A stretch of DNA of 64,000 nt from Brevibacterium daeguense (GTDB taxonomy: Bacteria > Actinomycetota > Actinomycetes > Actinomycetales > Brevibacteriaceae). The stretch lies in contig NZ_JAJTWW010000020.1 of assembly GCF_021729135.1 (NCBI RefSeq), positions 1 through 64,000 on the forward strand, given 5' to 3'. The position numbers and the translations under genes are program-made. Each line of letters starts with the position of its first letter. The first letter of the stretch is position 1. The notes beneath the pieces were generated by a model. The model ran no database searches. It was not told the origin of the DNA and saw nothing but the letters and a program-made list of their open reading frames with translations. Positions 44,871 through 55,373 of the stretch are shown here, one piece after another.

Positions 44871-47033
44871 TCAGGTCGTCGCCTCCAGCTCCGCGATGAG
44901 CGCGTTCTCGCCGGTCAGCGGCAGCGAGCACAGGGTGCCGCGGCAGACGACCGCGATGCCATCGCGCACCTGCCCGGAGTCCGGGTCCTTCAGCTCCGGT
45001 CCCCGGGAGTCAACGACGAAGACAGCCGGGTGCCGCAGCGCTGCCCGCACCAGTTCGGGATCCGCGGTCGCCACGCGCAGCGGGCCGGTGGCGCAGTGCT
45101 CGCTGAGGTAGAGCGCCCAGCCGCAGCCGCGCGGAGCCTGCGCCGCCAGCGCCCGGTAGCCGCCGAGCAGCCGGTGCCCGAGGTCGGCCCAGGAGTGTTC
45201 ACCGGCGGTCTCGGCGGTGAGCTCACCGAGCAGGAGGAACAGCTCGGCGGCGGCGGAGCGTCCGGCCGGTGCGGTGTTGTCGGTGGGGTCCGAGGTGCGC
45301 GCCCCGATCACCTCGTCCTCACCGTCGTAGCAGGTCACCGGGTCTGCCGACGCGTCGATGAAGGTGCCGAGCAGGTGTCTGCCGATCCGCAGTGCCAGGT
45401 CCAGCCACGGGTCCTCGTCACCGACACCACTCACGTCGGCCTGCTCGCCCGCTGCTGTCGGCGCCGCAGGCTCCAGCTGCTCGCTCAGCTCCGCGGGCGG
45501 TGCGAACCCGGCCTCCCGCAGCGCGAGGCCCGCCCGGGCCAGTCCGGCCCAGTCGACGAGCCCGGCGGCGCCGGGACCCGGGCGGGCGCCTCGAGAGCTG
45601 CGCGGCAGAGTCATGGCCCGCAGGTCGCACGTGCGCAGCAGCGCGGTCATCGCCTCGCCGGCCGCCTCGGCCCAGCGGGGCTCGTCGAACACTGCCGAGG
45701 CCCGGGCGAGCGCGGTGATCGCCAGTCCGTTCCACTCGGTGACCACCTTGTCGTCGAGGTGCGGCCGGGCGCGGGTCCCGCGCTCGGCCAGCAGCACTCT
45801 CTTCTCCTCCAGAGCCTCACTGACCTGCCACGGCCGGATGTCGACGTCGGCGCTGCCGTCGGTGAGCCAGGAGTGGATGTCGGGCCGGGTGAGCACGCCG
45901 CGACCGGAGTCCTCGACGTTCCCGGCCGGCGCGAAGTGGACGAGCTCGGACCCGCGGGTCAGCGGCAGCGTGTAGTAGGCACCTTCGCTGTGCTCGCCCT
46001 GCTCGTCGACGGAGTCGGCATCCAGCCCCGAGGCGAATGCCCCCTCCGGCGTGCGCAGCGAGTCAAGGAGGAACTCGGCGGTCTCCTGCGCCTCGCGGGC
46101 GGCGAGCGCCTGGTGCTTCACCGGCACCCGTGCCGCGGTGCGGGACACGATCGCGCTCTCCAGGGTGTGCCATTCGGCGGCCGCCCGCAGGTAGAGCGCG
46201 TTGTCGTAGAGCATCTTCTCGAAGTGGGGCACATGCCAGCGGGCGTCGACGCTGTAGCGGGCGATCCCGCCCTCCACCTGATCGCGCATCCCGCCGCTGG
46301 CGATCCGGGCGAAGGTCGTGCGCACCATGTCGAGGGCTCCGTGATCACCGGCGCGGGCGGCATGCTGGATGAGCTGCATGAGGTTCATCAGGGGCGGGAA
46401 CTTCGGAGCGGTCCCGAAGCCGCCCCAGGTGCTGTCGAAGCTGCCGGCGAGCTGTTCGACCGCGGCGGTGAGCTCCTCGTCGGTGAGCGGGGTGTCGGCG
46501 GCGCCGGCAGGCAGCGAGGCGGTGATCGCATCGGCGAGCCCGGCCAGCTGACCCGTGAGGTGGCCGGCGATCTCCGCGACCCTGTCGCGCTCGTTGTCCC
46601 AGGTGTTCGTGATGGCGGTGAGCACCTGGCGGAAGGACGGCATGCCCTGCCTGGGCGTGGGCGGGAAGTAGGTGCCGGTGAAGAACGGTCGGCCGTCCGC
46701 GTCGGTGAAGATCGTCATCGGCCAGCCGCCGGCGCCGCGCATGGCCTGCAGGGCGTTCATGTAGTGGCTGTCGACCGTGGGCAGCTCCTCCCGGTCGACC
46801 TTGATGCAGACGAACTCGCCGTTCAGCTGCGCCGCTGTGGTCTCGTCGGAGAACGACTCCGCCGCCATCACATGGCACCAGTGGCACGTGGAGTAGCCGA
46901 TCGAGATCAGAACCGGGACGTCGCGCTCGCGCGCGGATGCGAATGCCTCCGGACCCCATTGCCACCAGTCGACGGGGTTGTCGGCGTGCTGTCGGAGATA
47001 GGGGCTGGTGCTGTCTGCCAGTCTGTTCGCCAT
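44871..47033 (-). CDS. DUF255 thioredoxin-domain protein (YyaL/SSP411-like)
   Basis: A 720-residue protein. The N-terminal thioredoxin-like domain starts with the conserved [21 protein letters not shown] and holds a CHWC pair (Cys50, Cys53). The C-terminal (alpha/alpha)6 barrel region resembles N-acylglucosamine 2-epimerases ([25 protein letters not shown]). Human SSP411 and bacterial YyaL belong here; the biochemical role is not settled. The start is divergent from the amidase operon. Confidence 0.92.
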   Translation of the reverse strand: MANRLADSTSPYLRQHADNPVDWWQWGPEAFASARERDVPVLISIGYSTCHWCHVMAAESFSDETTAAQLNGEFVCIKVDREELPTVDSHYMNALQAMRGAGGWPMTIFTDADGRPFFTGTYFPPTPRQGMPSFRQVLTAITNTWDNERDRVAEIAGHLTGQLAGLADAITASLPAGAADTPLTDEELTAAVEQLAGSFDSTWGGFGTAPKFPPLMNLMQLIQHAARAGDHGALDMVRTTFARIASGGMRDQVEGGIARYSVDARWHVPHFEKMLYDNALYLRAAAEWHTLESAIVSRTAARVPVKHQALAAREAQETAEFLLDSLRTPEGAFASGLDADSVDEQGEHSEGAYYTLPLTRGSELVHFAPAGNVEDSGRGVLTRPDIHSWLTDGSADVDIRPWQVSEALEEKRVLLAERGTRARPHLDDKVVTEWNGLAITALARASAVFDEPRWAEAAGEAMTALLRTCDLRAMTLPRSSRGARPGPGAAGLVDWAGLARAGLALREAGFAPPAELSEQLEPAAPTAAGEQADVSGVGDEDPWLDLALRIGRHLLGTFIDASADPVTCYDGEDEVIGARTSDPTDNTAPAGRSAAAELFLLLGELTAETAGEHSWADLGHRLLGGYRALAAQAPRGCGWALYLSEHCATGPLRVATADPELVRAALRHPAVFVVDSRGPELKDPDSGQVRDGIAVVCRGTLCSLPLTGENALIAELEATT

Positions 47034-47191
47034 GTCTCCAGCGTCTCACCTCGGGCGGCGGCGATCCAGGCGTCGCGCGGACGGGGATCATCTGCCCGCA
47101 GCGGCGTGCAGGTCCCGCACCGGTGCGGGTCCATTGTCACGCGTCCCGGCCCTGGCTAGGGTGGGGATCATTCGCTCGACGAGGAGTTGCC

Positions 47192-47371
47192 ATGACTGAT
47201 CCCGACCGCCTGCGCACGCTGTTCACCGCCACCGAGCTGCCCATCAGCGAGGAGCGCATCGAGCAGAACGCGGAGACCTTCTCCGGGCTGCTGGCGCTCA
47301 TCGCCGCGGTCCGCGACCACGACTACGGCGACACCGTCCCCGCCACTCCCTTCCGAGCCTCCTGGAGCTGA
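47192..47371 (+). CDS. AtzG/GatC-like small subunit of an amidase
   Basis: A 59-residue helical protein (LPISEERIEQNAETFSGLLALIAAVRDHDYGD) ending in PATPFRASWS. A small helical protein whose C-terminal tail contains a P-x-F segment, encoded just before an amidase-signature enzyme, fits the AtzG/GatC type that stabilises its amidase. GAGGAG precedes the ATG. Its stop is 3 bp from the amidase start. It is short and easily missed; the call rests on context and general pattern. Confidence 0.7.
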   Translation: MTDPDRLRTLFTATELPISEERIEQNAETFSGLLALIAAVRDHDYGDTVPATPFRASWS

Positions 47372-47374
47372 CCG

Positions 47375-48847
47375 ATGTCGATTCTCGATCTCTCCCTCTC
47401 CGAGCTCGCAGCGCAGATCAAGGCCCGCGAGATCTCCCCGGTCGACGTCACCGAGGCCTCGCTCGCGCGGATCGCGGAAGTCGACCCGCACGTCACCGCC
47501 TTCGTCACCGTGACAGCGGATCTCGCTCGGCAGCAGGCCGCACAGGCAGCCGACGAGATCGCCGCGGGCCGCTACCGGGGACCGCTGCACGGCATCCCCT
47601 ACGCCGCGAAGGACCTGTACGACACGGCAGGGATCCGCACGACCAGCTCCTCGCAGGTGCGCGCCGACCACATCCCCGCCACCGACGCCGCCGCGGTTTC
47701 TCAGCTGCGCGAGGCCGGGATGATCCTCGTCGGCAAGACCGAGACCCACGAGTTCGCCTACGGGGCGCTGACCCCGCAGGCGGGAAATCCCTGGGATCCG
47801 AGCCGCACTCCGGGAGGGTCCTCCGGCGGCTCCGGAGCGGCGGTGGCCGCGGGTGCGGTCCACGTGGCACTCGGCACCGACACCGGCGGGTCGATCCGCA
47901 TTCCCGCGGCGGTGTGCGGAACCGTCGGGCTCAAGCCCACCTACGGTCGGACCTCGCGCTTCGGGATCGCCCCGCTGTCCTGGGCCCTCGACCATGCCGG
48001 CCCGCTGACCCGGAACGTCATCGACTCCGCCCTCGTGCTCGACGCGATGACCGGCTACGACCGCCGGGACCCGGCGTCGGTCGATCTCGCCCGGGCCGGA
48101 CATGAGGCCGGGTCCCTCGCCGAGGCGGCGGGCGCCTCGGGAGCAGGAGCCGGCGCCTCGGTGGCCGGCCTCCGCGTGGGCGTGCCGCGCAACTTCTTCA
48201 CGGAGAACGTGCAGCCGGAGGTCCTGCAGGCGCATCAGGCCACGCTCGAACTCCTCGCCGGCCTGGGCGCCGAGCTCGTCGAGGTCGAGATCCCCTACGC
48301 GGATGCGATCATCCCGACCGAGTGGGCGATCCTCATCGCCGAGGCCAGCGCCTATCACCTGCAGACCATGCGGGAGCGCCCCGAGCTGTTCACGGAGGAG
48401 GTGCGCACCTTCAACGAGGCCGGCGAGCTGATCCCGGCGGTCGACTACATCACGGCGCAGCGGATGCGCACGCTGATGCAGGATGCCTGGCGGGAGATGT
48501 TCGAGTCGATCGACGTGCTGGTCGCGCCCACCGTGGCGGCGACGGCGTTCGAGCGGTCCAACCCGCGAGTGACCTGGGCAGACGGATCGACCGAGGAGGG
48601 CACGCCCGCCTACGTCCGGCTCAGCGCCCCCGGCAATCTCACGGGGCTGCCGGTCCTCCAGGTGCCCAACAGCTTCACCGCCGACGGCCTGCCGACCGGC
48701 GTGCAGATCATCGGGCGGCCCTTCGCCGAATCGACGATCCTCACCGTGGGGCTCGTGCTCGAGGCGAACACCGACGTGGTCGGCAGGACAGCACCCGTGC
48801 TGGACGCCGATGCACAGCCGGTGGCGGGGCAGGAGGGGCGGCTGTGA
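47375..48847 (+). CDS. Amidase signature family hydrolase
   Basis: A 490-residue amidase. The Ser-cisSer-Lys group is visible: Lys79 in [11 protein letters not shown], the [14 protein letters not shown] signature (residues 147-160) and the nucleophile Ser173 in [12 protein letters not shown]. It would hydrolyse an amide to acid and ammonia, or act as GatA-like transamidase, but no GatB gene is present. Together with the preceding AtzG-like gene it probably forms a two-subunit hydrolase. It overlaps the panB start (GTGA). Confidence 0.93.
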   Translation: MSILDLSLSELAAQIKAREISPVDVTEASLARIAEVDPHVTAFVTVTADLARQQAAQAADEIAAGRYRGPLHGIPYAAKDLYDTAGIRTTSSSQVRADHIPATDAAAVSQLREAGMILVGKTETHEFAYGALTPQAGNPWDPSRTPGGSSGGSGAAVAAGAVHVALGTDTGGSIRIPAAVCGTVGLKPTYGRTSRFGIAPLSWALDHAGPLTRNVIDSALVLDAMTGYDRRDPASVDLARAGHEAGSLAEAAGASGAGAGASVAGLRVGVPRNFFTENVQPEVLQAHQATLELLAGLGAELVEVEIPYADAIIPTEWAILIAEASAYHLQTMRERPELFTEEVRTFNEAGELIPAVDYITAQRMRTLMQDAWREMFESIDVLVAPTVAATAFERSNPRVTWADGSTEEGTPAYVRLSAPGNLTGLPVLQVPNSFTADGLPTGVQIIGRPFAESTILTVGLVLEANTDVVGRTAPVLDADAQPVAGQEGRL

Positions 48848-49683
48848 GCTACCACCCGAGCGAGCAGTCGGCCTCATCCCGCACACGGGCGCCGATCCGC
48901 ATCCGCCACCTGGCGGAGTGGAAGGCGCAGGGGCGGCGCTGGCCGATGCTGACCGCGTACGACTACTCCACGGCCGTGGCATTCGACGACGCCGAGATCC
49001 CGGTGCTGCTGGTGGGCGACTCCGCCGGCAATGTCGTCCATGGGGAGTCGACGACGCTGCCGGTGACCGTCGACGAGCTCGTCCCGCTGGCCCGCGGCGT
49101 GGTGCGCGGCGCTCCGCACTCGCTGATCGTCGTCGACCTCCCGTTCGGCTCCTACGAGGTCTCGCCGGAGCAGGCGCTGCTGACCTCGATCCGGATCATG
49201 AAGGAGACCGGAGCTCACGCGGTGAAGCTCGAAGGCGGCGCGGAACGGGCGAAGGCGATCCGCGCGATCGTCGACGCGGGGATTCCCGTCATGGCGCACC
49301 TGGGATTCACTCCGCAGAGCGTCAACGCACTCGGGGGCTTCCGGGTGCAGGGCCGGGACGAGGGGGCCGCCGCGAAGCTGCAGTCGGACGCATCGGCCGT
49401 CCAGGCGGCCGGAGCCTTCGCGGTCGTGCTCGAGATGGTTCCTGCCGGGCTTGCCGCCGAGCTCACGAAGACGCTGCAGATCCCGACGGTCGGCATCGGG
49501 GCAGGCGTCGAATGCGATGCCCAGGTGCTCGTCTGGCAGGACATGGTCGGCATGACACCGGGCCGGCAGCCCAGGTTCGTGCGCCGCTTCGCGGAGGTCG
49601 GCGAGGCGCTGCGGACGGCCGCCCGCGACTACGCCGCGGCGGTGGAGTCCGGCGAGTTCCCGGCCGACGAGCACTCGTTCTGA
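48844..49683 (+). CDS. panB: 3-methyl-2-oxobutanoate hydroxymethyltransferase
   Basis: A 279-residue ketopantoate hydroxymethyltransferase. It carries [18 protein letters not shown] (Mg-binding Asp), [29 protein letters not shown] and [19 protein letters not shown]. It makes ketopantoate from 2-oxoisovalerate for pantothenate and CoA synthesis. The GTG start overlaps the amidase stop. panC and panD are not in the window, so this is an unusual neighbourhood for panB. Confidence 0.95.
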   Translation: MSYHPSEQSASSRTRAPIRIRHLAEWKAQGRRWPMLTAYDYSTAVAFDDAEIPVLLVGDSAGNVVHGESTTLPVTVDELVPLARGVVRGAPHSLIVVDLPFGSYEVSPEQALLTSIRIMKETGAHAVKLEGGAERAKAIRAIVDAGIPVMAHLGFTPQSVNALGGFRVQGRDEGAAAKLQSDASAVQAAGAFAVVLEMVPAGLAAELTKTLQIPTVGIGAGVECDAQVLVWQDMVGMTPGRQPRFVRRFAEVGEALRTAARDYAAAVESGEFPADEHSF

Positions 49684-49710
49684 CGGTGCTCGGCTCGTCC
49701 GGGACGATCC

Positions 49711-50577
49711 TCAGACCGGCGAGTCGTCGTCGAACGCGGTGTCCCGTCCGAGCGCCTCGACCTCGTCGAGTTCGCGGCGCCGCCGGTCGAAGGTGCGGCG
49801 GGCGATGTCGAAGGCCTCCGGACCCAGCGGCAGCCGCCACGGACGCTGCTGACGGTTCCCGTGCGCCAGGCTGACAAGAATGTCGGCCGCTCGCGCAGGA
49901 TCGTTGGGCTGCCTGCCCGACCGGGCCTGGTACGCCTCGAACTCCTCTGCGAACACCTCGACGTAGGCAGGGTGCTCCGCCCAGTCGTGCGACCGACCGG
50001 AGAAGTCGGTCCGGAACGGGCCCGGCTCGACCAGCGTCACGTCGATGCCGAACGGGTGGACCTCACGGCCCAGTCCTTCGGACAGTCCCTCGAGCGCGAA
50101 CTTCGACGCCGAGTACGCCGATGATCCGAGTCCGGACCGGAATCCGGCCACGGAGGACATCTGGACGATCCAGCCGCGGCCGGCCGCGCGCATGCTCGGA
50201 AGCACCGCGCGGGTGACCTCGACCGCTCCGAAGAAGTTCGTCTCGAAGAGTCGGCGCAGCTGCTCCATCTCCCAGGCCTCGACAGCCCCGCGCAGGCCGT
50301 AGCCGGCGTTGTTCACGAGCACGTCGATGCGGCCGAACTGCCGGAGAGCCGAGTCGACCGCCTCCCTGATCTGCTCGGGGTCGGTGACGTCGAGCGCCGC
50401 GCTCGTCACCAGCGCCGGGTGGGCGGCGACCAGGTCTGCGAGGGCCTCCGGTCGCCTCGCCGTGGCGACCACCCGGTCCCCCGCCTCAGCAGCCCGCCGG
50501 ACGATCTCCCGCCCGAGCCCGCTGCTCGAACCCGTCGCGAACCACACGAGCTCAGTCGGCTCATCACTGTCGGCCAT
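49711..50577 (-). CDS. SDR family oxidoreductase
   Basis: A 288-residue classical short-chain dehydrogenase with TGSSSGLG at residues 15-22, NNAGYG, and Tyr155/Lys159 in SAYSASKFALEGLSEGL. The extended C terminus and VEPGPFRTDF are common in a large subgroup of broad-specificity actinobacterial SDRs. GAGGGGTGG precedes the ATG. It converges with panB 28 bp away. Substrate unknown. Confidence 0.9.
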   Translation of the reverse strand: MADSDEPTELVWFATGSSSGLGREIVRRAAEAGDRVVATARRPEALADLVAAHPALVTSAALDVTDPEQIREAVDSALRQFGRIDVLVNNAGYGLRGAVEAWEMEQLRRLFETNFFGAVEVTRAVLPSMRAAGRGWIVQMSSVAGFRSGLGSSAYSASKFALEGLSEGLGREVHPFGIDVTLVEPGPFRTDFSGRSHDWAEHPAYVEVFAEEFEAYQARSGRQPNDPARAADILVSLAHGNRQQRPWRLPLGPEAFDIARRTFDRRRRELDEVEALGRDTAFDDDSPV

Positions 50578-50688
50578 GCCCACCCCTCGATCCTCGTCGC
50601 AGCTGCGGGCCGGGCAGTGCACTCAGCGATGACTGCGCTGCCGCCCGTTCACTTCCTCGTCGAGTGTAGGCGAATCACGGCGTCCGGT

Positions 50689-52980
50689 TCATGGTCGCAG
50701 GCTTGTCGTCCCTGCAGGTTCACTGCCCTGCAGGTTCACTGCCCCTGCAGGTTCAGCTGTCGTCTCTCGGATCGCGCACCGGATGGTCCCGAGGCGGAAG
50801 ATGAGCTCGTGGATCATCTGCTGCGCGGCGACCAGGCCCTTCGACTCGGCCTCCACCGCGAGCAGGTGCAGGGCTGCGCCGTGAACGGGGGTGCCGCTGA
50901 TCGCCCCGCGCGCCGCGGCCGCATGTGCGGCCCCGATGAGGTGACGAGCGGCACCGGCGCGGTAGGGCACTTCCAGGAGGCCGTCGGCGTAGGCAGTCGC
51001 CGCCTCGGCCTGCCCCGACATCGCGGCGGCATAGGCGCCGAGCCCCAGCGCGAGCGGCAGCAGCTGGTCCGCATCCGAGTCACGCAGCGCCTCGATCGCC
51101 AGCCGCAGCTCGGCGTGCGCCTGCCGCATCGAATCCTGCCGGATGAGCACCCAGCCGGCCGCCAGGTGGATGATTCCGCCCGCCTGCAGCAGTCCCGGCG
51201 GGGCGCTCTCCAGATAATCCGCGATCAGCTGGTCGGTCTCGCTCCACCGGCTGCTGCTCGCCACGGCGATCAGGTGCCGGGACAGCACGAACTCCGAGTA
51301 CGGCAGGAACCGGCGGCCGCGGCGCTGGAGAATCTGCATCGCCTCGGCGGTCAGGGGCACCGCCGAATCGGGGCGGCCGGTGGCGGTCAGCGTGTCCCCG
51401 AGCATGGCGAGCGCGACCATCCGCGCCTCCTGGCTGGCTGCGGGGCTGGCGATGATCCCGCGGAGAGCGTCCTCACCTCCGTCGAGATCACCCTGCAGGG
51501 CGCGGGCGTGCAGCCGCAGCAGCTCGGCTCCCACCCGGGCCAGCTCCGCTCCGCGCACGGCGTGGTCCCCGGATCCGTTCGCGGCGGCGACGACCCTGTC
51601 CACATCTGCCGACCACGCGTCCGCCATCGCCTGGATCTCGTCTGCATCGGCGCCGGACTGGAGCCGGATCTGCGCGCGGAGCACCACCGCCTCCGCCTGC
51701 ATCGCCAGGTCGGTCGGTCCGCTCTCGGCAGTTCTCAGCAGCCACTCCGCACTGTCCGGCCTGCCGAGGGCGCAGTGTGCGCGCGCCGACTGCACCGCGG
51801 CCGGACGGATGAGGTCGGCGTCGCGGACAGCTGCCGCCGCACGGGCGGCAGTGTGCGGGTCCGCGGTGCTGTTGGCGATCACGGCCGCCCGCAGCAGCCA
51901 CCGGTCGGGAACGACCGCACAGCTGTCCAGGGCGCACACCACCCACGAGGCGAGGTCGCGCTGGGCGATGGGCGCGGGACGGGTCAGCTCGATGATCCGA
52001 GTCCGGATCTTCTTCCGGCGGCTGTCCGGGATCGAGCACCGGATGACTCTGCTGTACAGCGGGTGCGCCAGGTGCGCCTCCCGGCGGTCGTTCGGCTCGA
52101 CGGAGATGATGCCGCCGGCCTCCAAGTCGTCGAGCGTCCGCGCGTCCGCGAACTCCATGAGCACCGGAAGCGGGAGCGATCCCGCCAGGGACAGCGCTTC
52201 CAGCGCCGGGCGCTCGACGCTGTCCGCGGCGATCTTCGACCTCACCACCTTGACGAGCACGGGGTCGGGAGCGGTCGGCTCGGCGGTCATGATCCACACG
52301 CCGTGACGGCGAGCCAGCCGACCGAGCCGGCGCTCGCTGTCGAGGAGGGCCAGCAGCGCGAAGGGATGACCGCCGGATTCACGGGCGAGGATGCGGGCGG
52401 CGCTGCTCACGATCTCGCCGCCGAGCGTCTTCACACATAGCTCATGCACCTCCTCGTGCGTGAGCAGCGGAAGCTGATGGCGCTCGAGCAGTCCGTCGCT
52501 CCACAGCGTCAGGATCGGCCTCGGCACGTCCGGGGTCGGCCGCGCCAGCAGCAGCAGATGCGACGGCGCGGTGATCGCCGCCTGCGCCAGCACCGCCGCG
52601 CTGTGCTCATCCAGGGCGTTCGCGTCCTCGACGATCACCAGCGGGGTGGCGCCGCCGGCAGCAGCCTCGGCGCGCAGCCGCAGCTGGAGCGCGCGCAGCA
52701 CCGTGGGCGCGTTGCGCGCGTCCGCGGCCGTGCCCGGCGGCGCCAGTCGCTCGAGTGCGCCGAACGGCACTCCCCGCAGCGCCTCGGAGGCGTGGACCGT
52801 CACCCGCGGGATGCTCTCGCCCAGCACTGCCACGAGCGCGGCCGCCAACGCGGTCTTGCCGTATCCCGGCCCTCCGACGATCAGATTCCGGCTGGGCCGC
52901 GAATCCGAGAAATCTCTGACGAGCCGTTCGATCAAATCCCGCCGTCCGACAAATGTCGGCGGAGCCATCGTCTGTGCCAT
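50689..52980 (-). CDS. STAND-type AAA ATPase, LAL/MalT-like but without LuxR domain
   Basis: A 763-residue protein. A P-loop (GGPGYGKT, residues 36-43) and a Walker B-like LVIVEDANALDE fit the AAA_16 ATPase of LAL-type regulators; a long helical repeat region follows. LAL regulators normally end with a LuxR helix-turn-helix, but this protein ends in a low-complexity tail coded by a short tandem DNA repeat (50711-50756). AAGGAGA precedes the ATG. It may act as a signalling ATPase without DNA binding, or be a truncated regulator. Confidence 0.8.
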   Translation of the reverse strand: MAQTMAPPTFVGRRDLIERLVRDFSDSRPSRNLIVGGPGYGKTALAAALVAVLGESIPRVTVHASEALRGVPFGALERLAPPGTAADARNAPTVLRALQLRLRAEAAAGGATPLVIVEDANALDEHSAAVLAQAAITAPSHLLLLARPTPDVPRPILTLWSDGLLERHQLPLLTHEEVHELCVKTLGGEIVSSAARILARESGGHPFALLALLDSERRLGRLARRHGVWIMTAEPTAPDPVLVKVVRSKIAADSVERPALEALSLAGSLPLPVLMEFADARTLDDLEAGGIISVEPNDRREAHLAHPLYSRVIRCSIPDSRRKKIRTRIIELTRPAPIAQRDLASWVVCALDSCAVVPDRWLLRAAVIANSTADPHTAARAAAAVRDADLIRPAAVQSARAHCALGRPDSAEWLLRTAESGPTDLAMQAEAVVLRAQIRLQSGADADEIQAMADAWSADVDRVVAAANGSGDHAVRGAELARVGAELLRLHARALQGDLDGGEDALRGIIASPAASQEARMVALAMLGDTLTATGRPDSAVPLTAEAMQILQRRGRRFLPYSEFVLSRHLIAVASSSRWSETDQLIADYLESAPPGLLQAGGIIHLAAGWVLIRQDSMRQAHAELRLAIEALRDSDADQLLPLALGLGAYAAAMSGQAEAATAYADGLLEVPYRAGAARHLIGAAHAAAARGAISGTPVHGAALHLLAVEAESKGLVAAQQMIHELIFRLGTIRCAIRETTAEPAGAVNLQGSEPAGTTSLRP
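50711..50756. repeat. Two-and-a-half 16-bp repeats at the ATPase gene end
   Basis: CCTGCAGGTTCACTGC occurs at 50711 and 50727 and partly at 50744. The repeat lies within the last codons of the ATPase gene and could have replaced its original 3' end. Confidence 0.7.
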
Positions 52981-53036
52981 AGCGGAGTCTCCTTGTGACC
53001 GAATGACCGAATGCTGTGTTCTCGGATCTGGGGGGT

Positions 53037-54089
53037 TCACGGGCGTCCTGTCCGGTGCGAGAGCACCCCGTCCGGAACGGTGCTCTCGAGCAGGCGGGTG
53101 CGGTGGTGGCAGGCGCGCGCACTCGGAAGCGAGACGCCGATCGTCTTCGCGATGAACGGCTCCCCGATGCTCACGGTGGTCACCGTGCCGTGCTCGACGT
53201 GGAGCAGGCCGAGCGCGGTGAGGTCGTCAACCGCGGTCTCGCCGATGAAGCGCCGCACCAGGTCGAGGGGAAGCGTCTGGGACAGCGAGAGCAGCTCGAG
53301 CACCTCGCGCTGGTCCTGCGGCAGGCGCCGGAGCCGCTTGTGCGCGAGCTCGATGCTGTGCGGGCCGATGACCTCCTCGCGCACCAGCCGCAGCACCCCG
53401 TCGACCTCGACGAGGGTGCCGCCGGCGCGCTGGTCGCGGACCAGCGCTTCCAGGTAACGGGGGACCCCGCCGCTCATCGAGTGCAGCCGCCGCGCCGTCG
53501 CCGCGGAGATCCGAGCCCCGAGGACATGCTCGGCCAGGAGTCGGCTCTCGGGCGTCGTCAGCGGTCTGAGCGGAACATGCACGAGCCAACCGTCCTCCCA
53601 GAGCTCTGCGAGACCGGGCGGGAGGACTGCGGGCCTCTCGCAGGTGATCGCCAGTCGCGCGGCACGGCTGGCGGCGACCTCGGCCAGCATGGAGGCGGAG
53701 AGCTCGTCGAGCTCGTCGCCGTTGTCGATGAAGACGATCGGATCCAGCGCGCCCGCGAGGTCGCTCAGTCGCTCGGTCAGAGCCTCGAACACTCGCGCGC
53801 GGACTCGCACATCCGAGGGGTTCAGCTCGGTGAGCAGGCCGGCGAGGTCACCGTAGGCGACGTTCCGGGGGAAGCACCCTCCCTGGACGCGAACCGTCCG
53901 CGCGCTCCGGCCCAGGCGGTCGGCGGCCTGCGAGACCACCGTGGTCCTGCCGGTCGCGAAGGGCCCGGACACCAGCACACCACAGTGGGGTCCAGCGCTC
54001 AGGGAGGCGACGACGGCATCCACCGGCCCCGTGGCCTCCGTGGGGCCGGTGGCTTCCGCGGGCACCGCCGCCGAAGGGAACTTCCTCAT
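53037..54089 (-). CDS. Truncated STAND-type ATPase with degenerate P-loop
   Basis: A 350-residue protein that looks like the N-terminal ATPase part of a LAL regulator. The P-loop reads SGPFATGRTT, with Arg48 where the nucleotide-binding Lys is expected. A Walker B-like segment (DPIVFIDNGDELDE) and the winged-helix-like LPQDQREVLELLSLSQTLPLDLV remain. The helical repeats and LuxR domain are absent. It is followed after 56 bp by the gene at 50689 on the same strand; the pair may be the remains of one or two regulators. A TAGTGT box lies 8 nt before the ATG. Confidence 0.7.
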   Translation of the reverse strand: MRKFPSAAVPAEATGPTEATGPVDAVVASLSAGPHCGVLVSGPFATGRTTVVSQAADRLGRSARTVRVQGGCFPRNVAYGDLAGLLTELNPSDVRVRARVFEALTERLSDLAGALDPIVFIDNGDELDELSASMLAEVAASRAARLAITCERPAVLPPGLAELWEDGWLVHVPLRPLTTPESRLLAEHVLGARISAATARRLHSMSGGVPRYLEALVRDQRAGGTLVEVDGVLRLVREEVIGPHSIELAHKRLRRLPQDQREVLELLSLSQTLPLDLVRRFIGETAVDDLTALGLLHVEHGTVTTVSIGEPFIAKTIGVSLPSARACHHRTRLLESTVPDGVLSHRTGRP

Positions 54090-54199
54090 GGACAAGGACA
54101 CTAGGCAGGCACAGCATCATCGGGCAGGCCGATGCGGTAAACCCTGCGGGACGCCGGCAGTGGGTGCGGGAATCCTCGACTGACCGCCGGCGAGGAAGC

Positions 54200-55189
54200 T
54201 CAGAGCCAGTTCTCGGCCAGCAGCTCCAGGGACCGCTTGCGGACCGCGGGATCGAAGGCGTAGGTGACGGTGATGAGTTCGTCGGCGCCGGTGCGGTCGG
54301 CGAACTCCCGCAGCTGCGCCGTCGCCGTCTGCGGGGAGCCGACGGCCTTGACGCGCAGCGCCGACAGCGCTCCGCCGCGCTGGTCGGCCAGCTGCTCCGG
54401 GTCGACGGGCGGCTGGATCAGGCGCCGCTGGCCGGTGCGGATGTCGAGGAACATCTGCTCGATGGTCGTGAACTCGCGCTCCGCCTCCTCGTCGGTGTCC
54501 GCGACCAGGACGTTGATGCCGACCATCGCGTAGGGCTCGCTGATCTGAGCGGTGATCGCGGTGGGATTGAATGTGTCCCTGTACACCTGCAGCGCGTCAT
54601 CGATCTGCTCGGGAGCGAAGTGGGAGGCCAAGGAGAACGGCAGTCCGAGCTGCCCGGCGATCGAGGCGCCGTTGACGGTCGAGCCGAGCACCCAGATGGG
54701 CACCTCGGTCCCGGCGGACACCGCGGACTGGATCGGGATGCTCCGGGCGGTGCCCTCGGCGCCGAACCAGCCCTGCAGATCGTAGATGTGCTGCGCGAAC
54801 TCCTGCGGCTCGGCGGAGGAGCGGCTGAGCGCCCGGGCAGTCATCATGTCGGTGCCCGGCGCCCGGCCGAGTCCCAGGTCGATCCGGTCGGGGTGCATGT
54901 TGGCCAGCGTTCCGTACTGCTCGGCGACCATCAGCGGCGCGTGATTGGGCAGCATGACGCCGCCGGAGCCGACCCGGATCCGCTCGGTGACCGAGGCGGC
55001 CTGACCGATGAGGAGGGATGTGGCACTGGCGGCGAGGTTGATGGTGTTGTGGTGCTCGGCGAACCACAGTCGCCGGTAGCCGAGGCGGTCGGCCAGCCGG
55101 GCGGCCGCCATCGAGTCGGCGATCGCCTGCCGGGCGGACGATCCTTCGGAGATGGAGGCGAGGTCGAGAATGCTCAGCGGCACAGGCAT
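54200..55189 (-). CDS. LLM class flavin-dependent oxidoreductase
   Basis: A 329-residue bacterial luciferase-like protein. Typical segments are LGYRRLWFAEHHN, RIRVGSGGVMLPNHAPLMVAEQYGTL and the RIDLGLGRAPGTD loop. Members are FMN-dependent monooxygenases or F420 enzymes; this subgroup (WFAEHHN type) is usually assigned to flavin monooxygenases of unknown substrate. AAGGA lies 10 nt before the ATG. No reductase partner is adjacent. Confidence 0.92.
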   Translation of the reverse strand: MPVPLSILDLASISEGSSARQAIADSMAAARLADRLGYRRLWFAEHHNTINLAASATSLLIGQAASVTERIRVGSGGVMLPNHAPLMVAEQYGTLANMHPDRIDLGLGRAPGTDMMTARALSRSSAEPQEFAQHIYDLQGWFGAEGTARSIPIQSAVSAGTEVPIWVLGSTVNGASIAGQLGLPFSLASHFAPEQIDDALQVYRDTFNPTAITAQISEPYAMVGINVLVADTDEEAEREFTTIEQMFLDIRTGQRRLIQPPVDPEQLADQRGGALSALRVKAVGSPQTATAQLREFADRTGADELITVTYAFDPAVRKRSLELLAENWL

Positions 55190-55373
55190 GAACGCGATGT
55201 CCTTACGTTTTCGGAAATGCTCCTTCGACAAGGACAACCCGTGGGCCGGTCGGTTCTATTCCGGCCCGGCGGGTCCGCGCGCTGTCGCCCGGCGGGTCCG
55301 TGCTGCTGTCACCGGACGGACCGCGGGCAGCGCCAGGTCCCGCGCCGGCACCTGCCGACGCGGTGTCAGCTGC

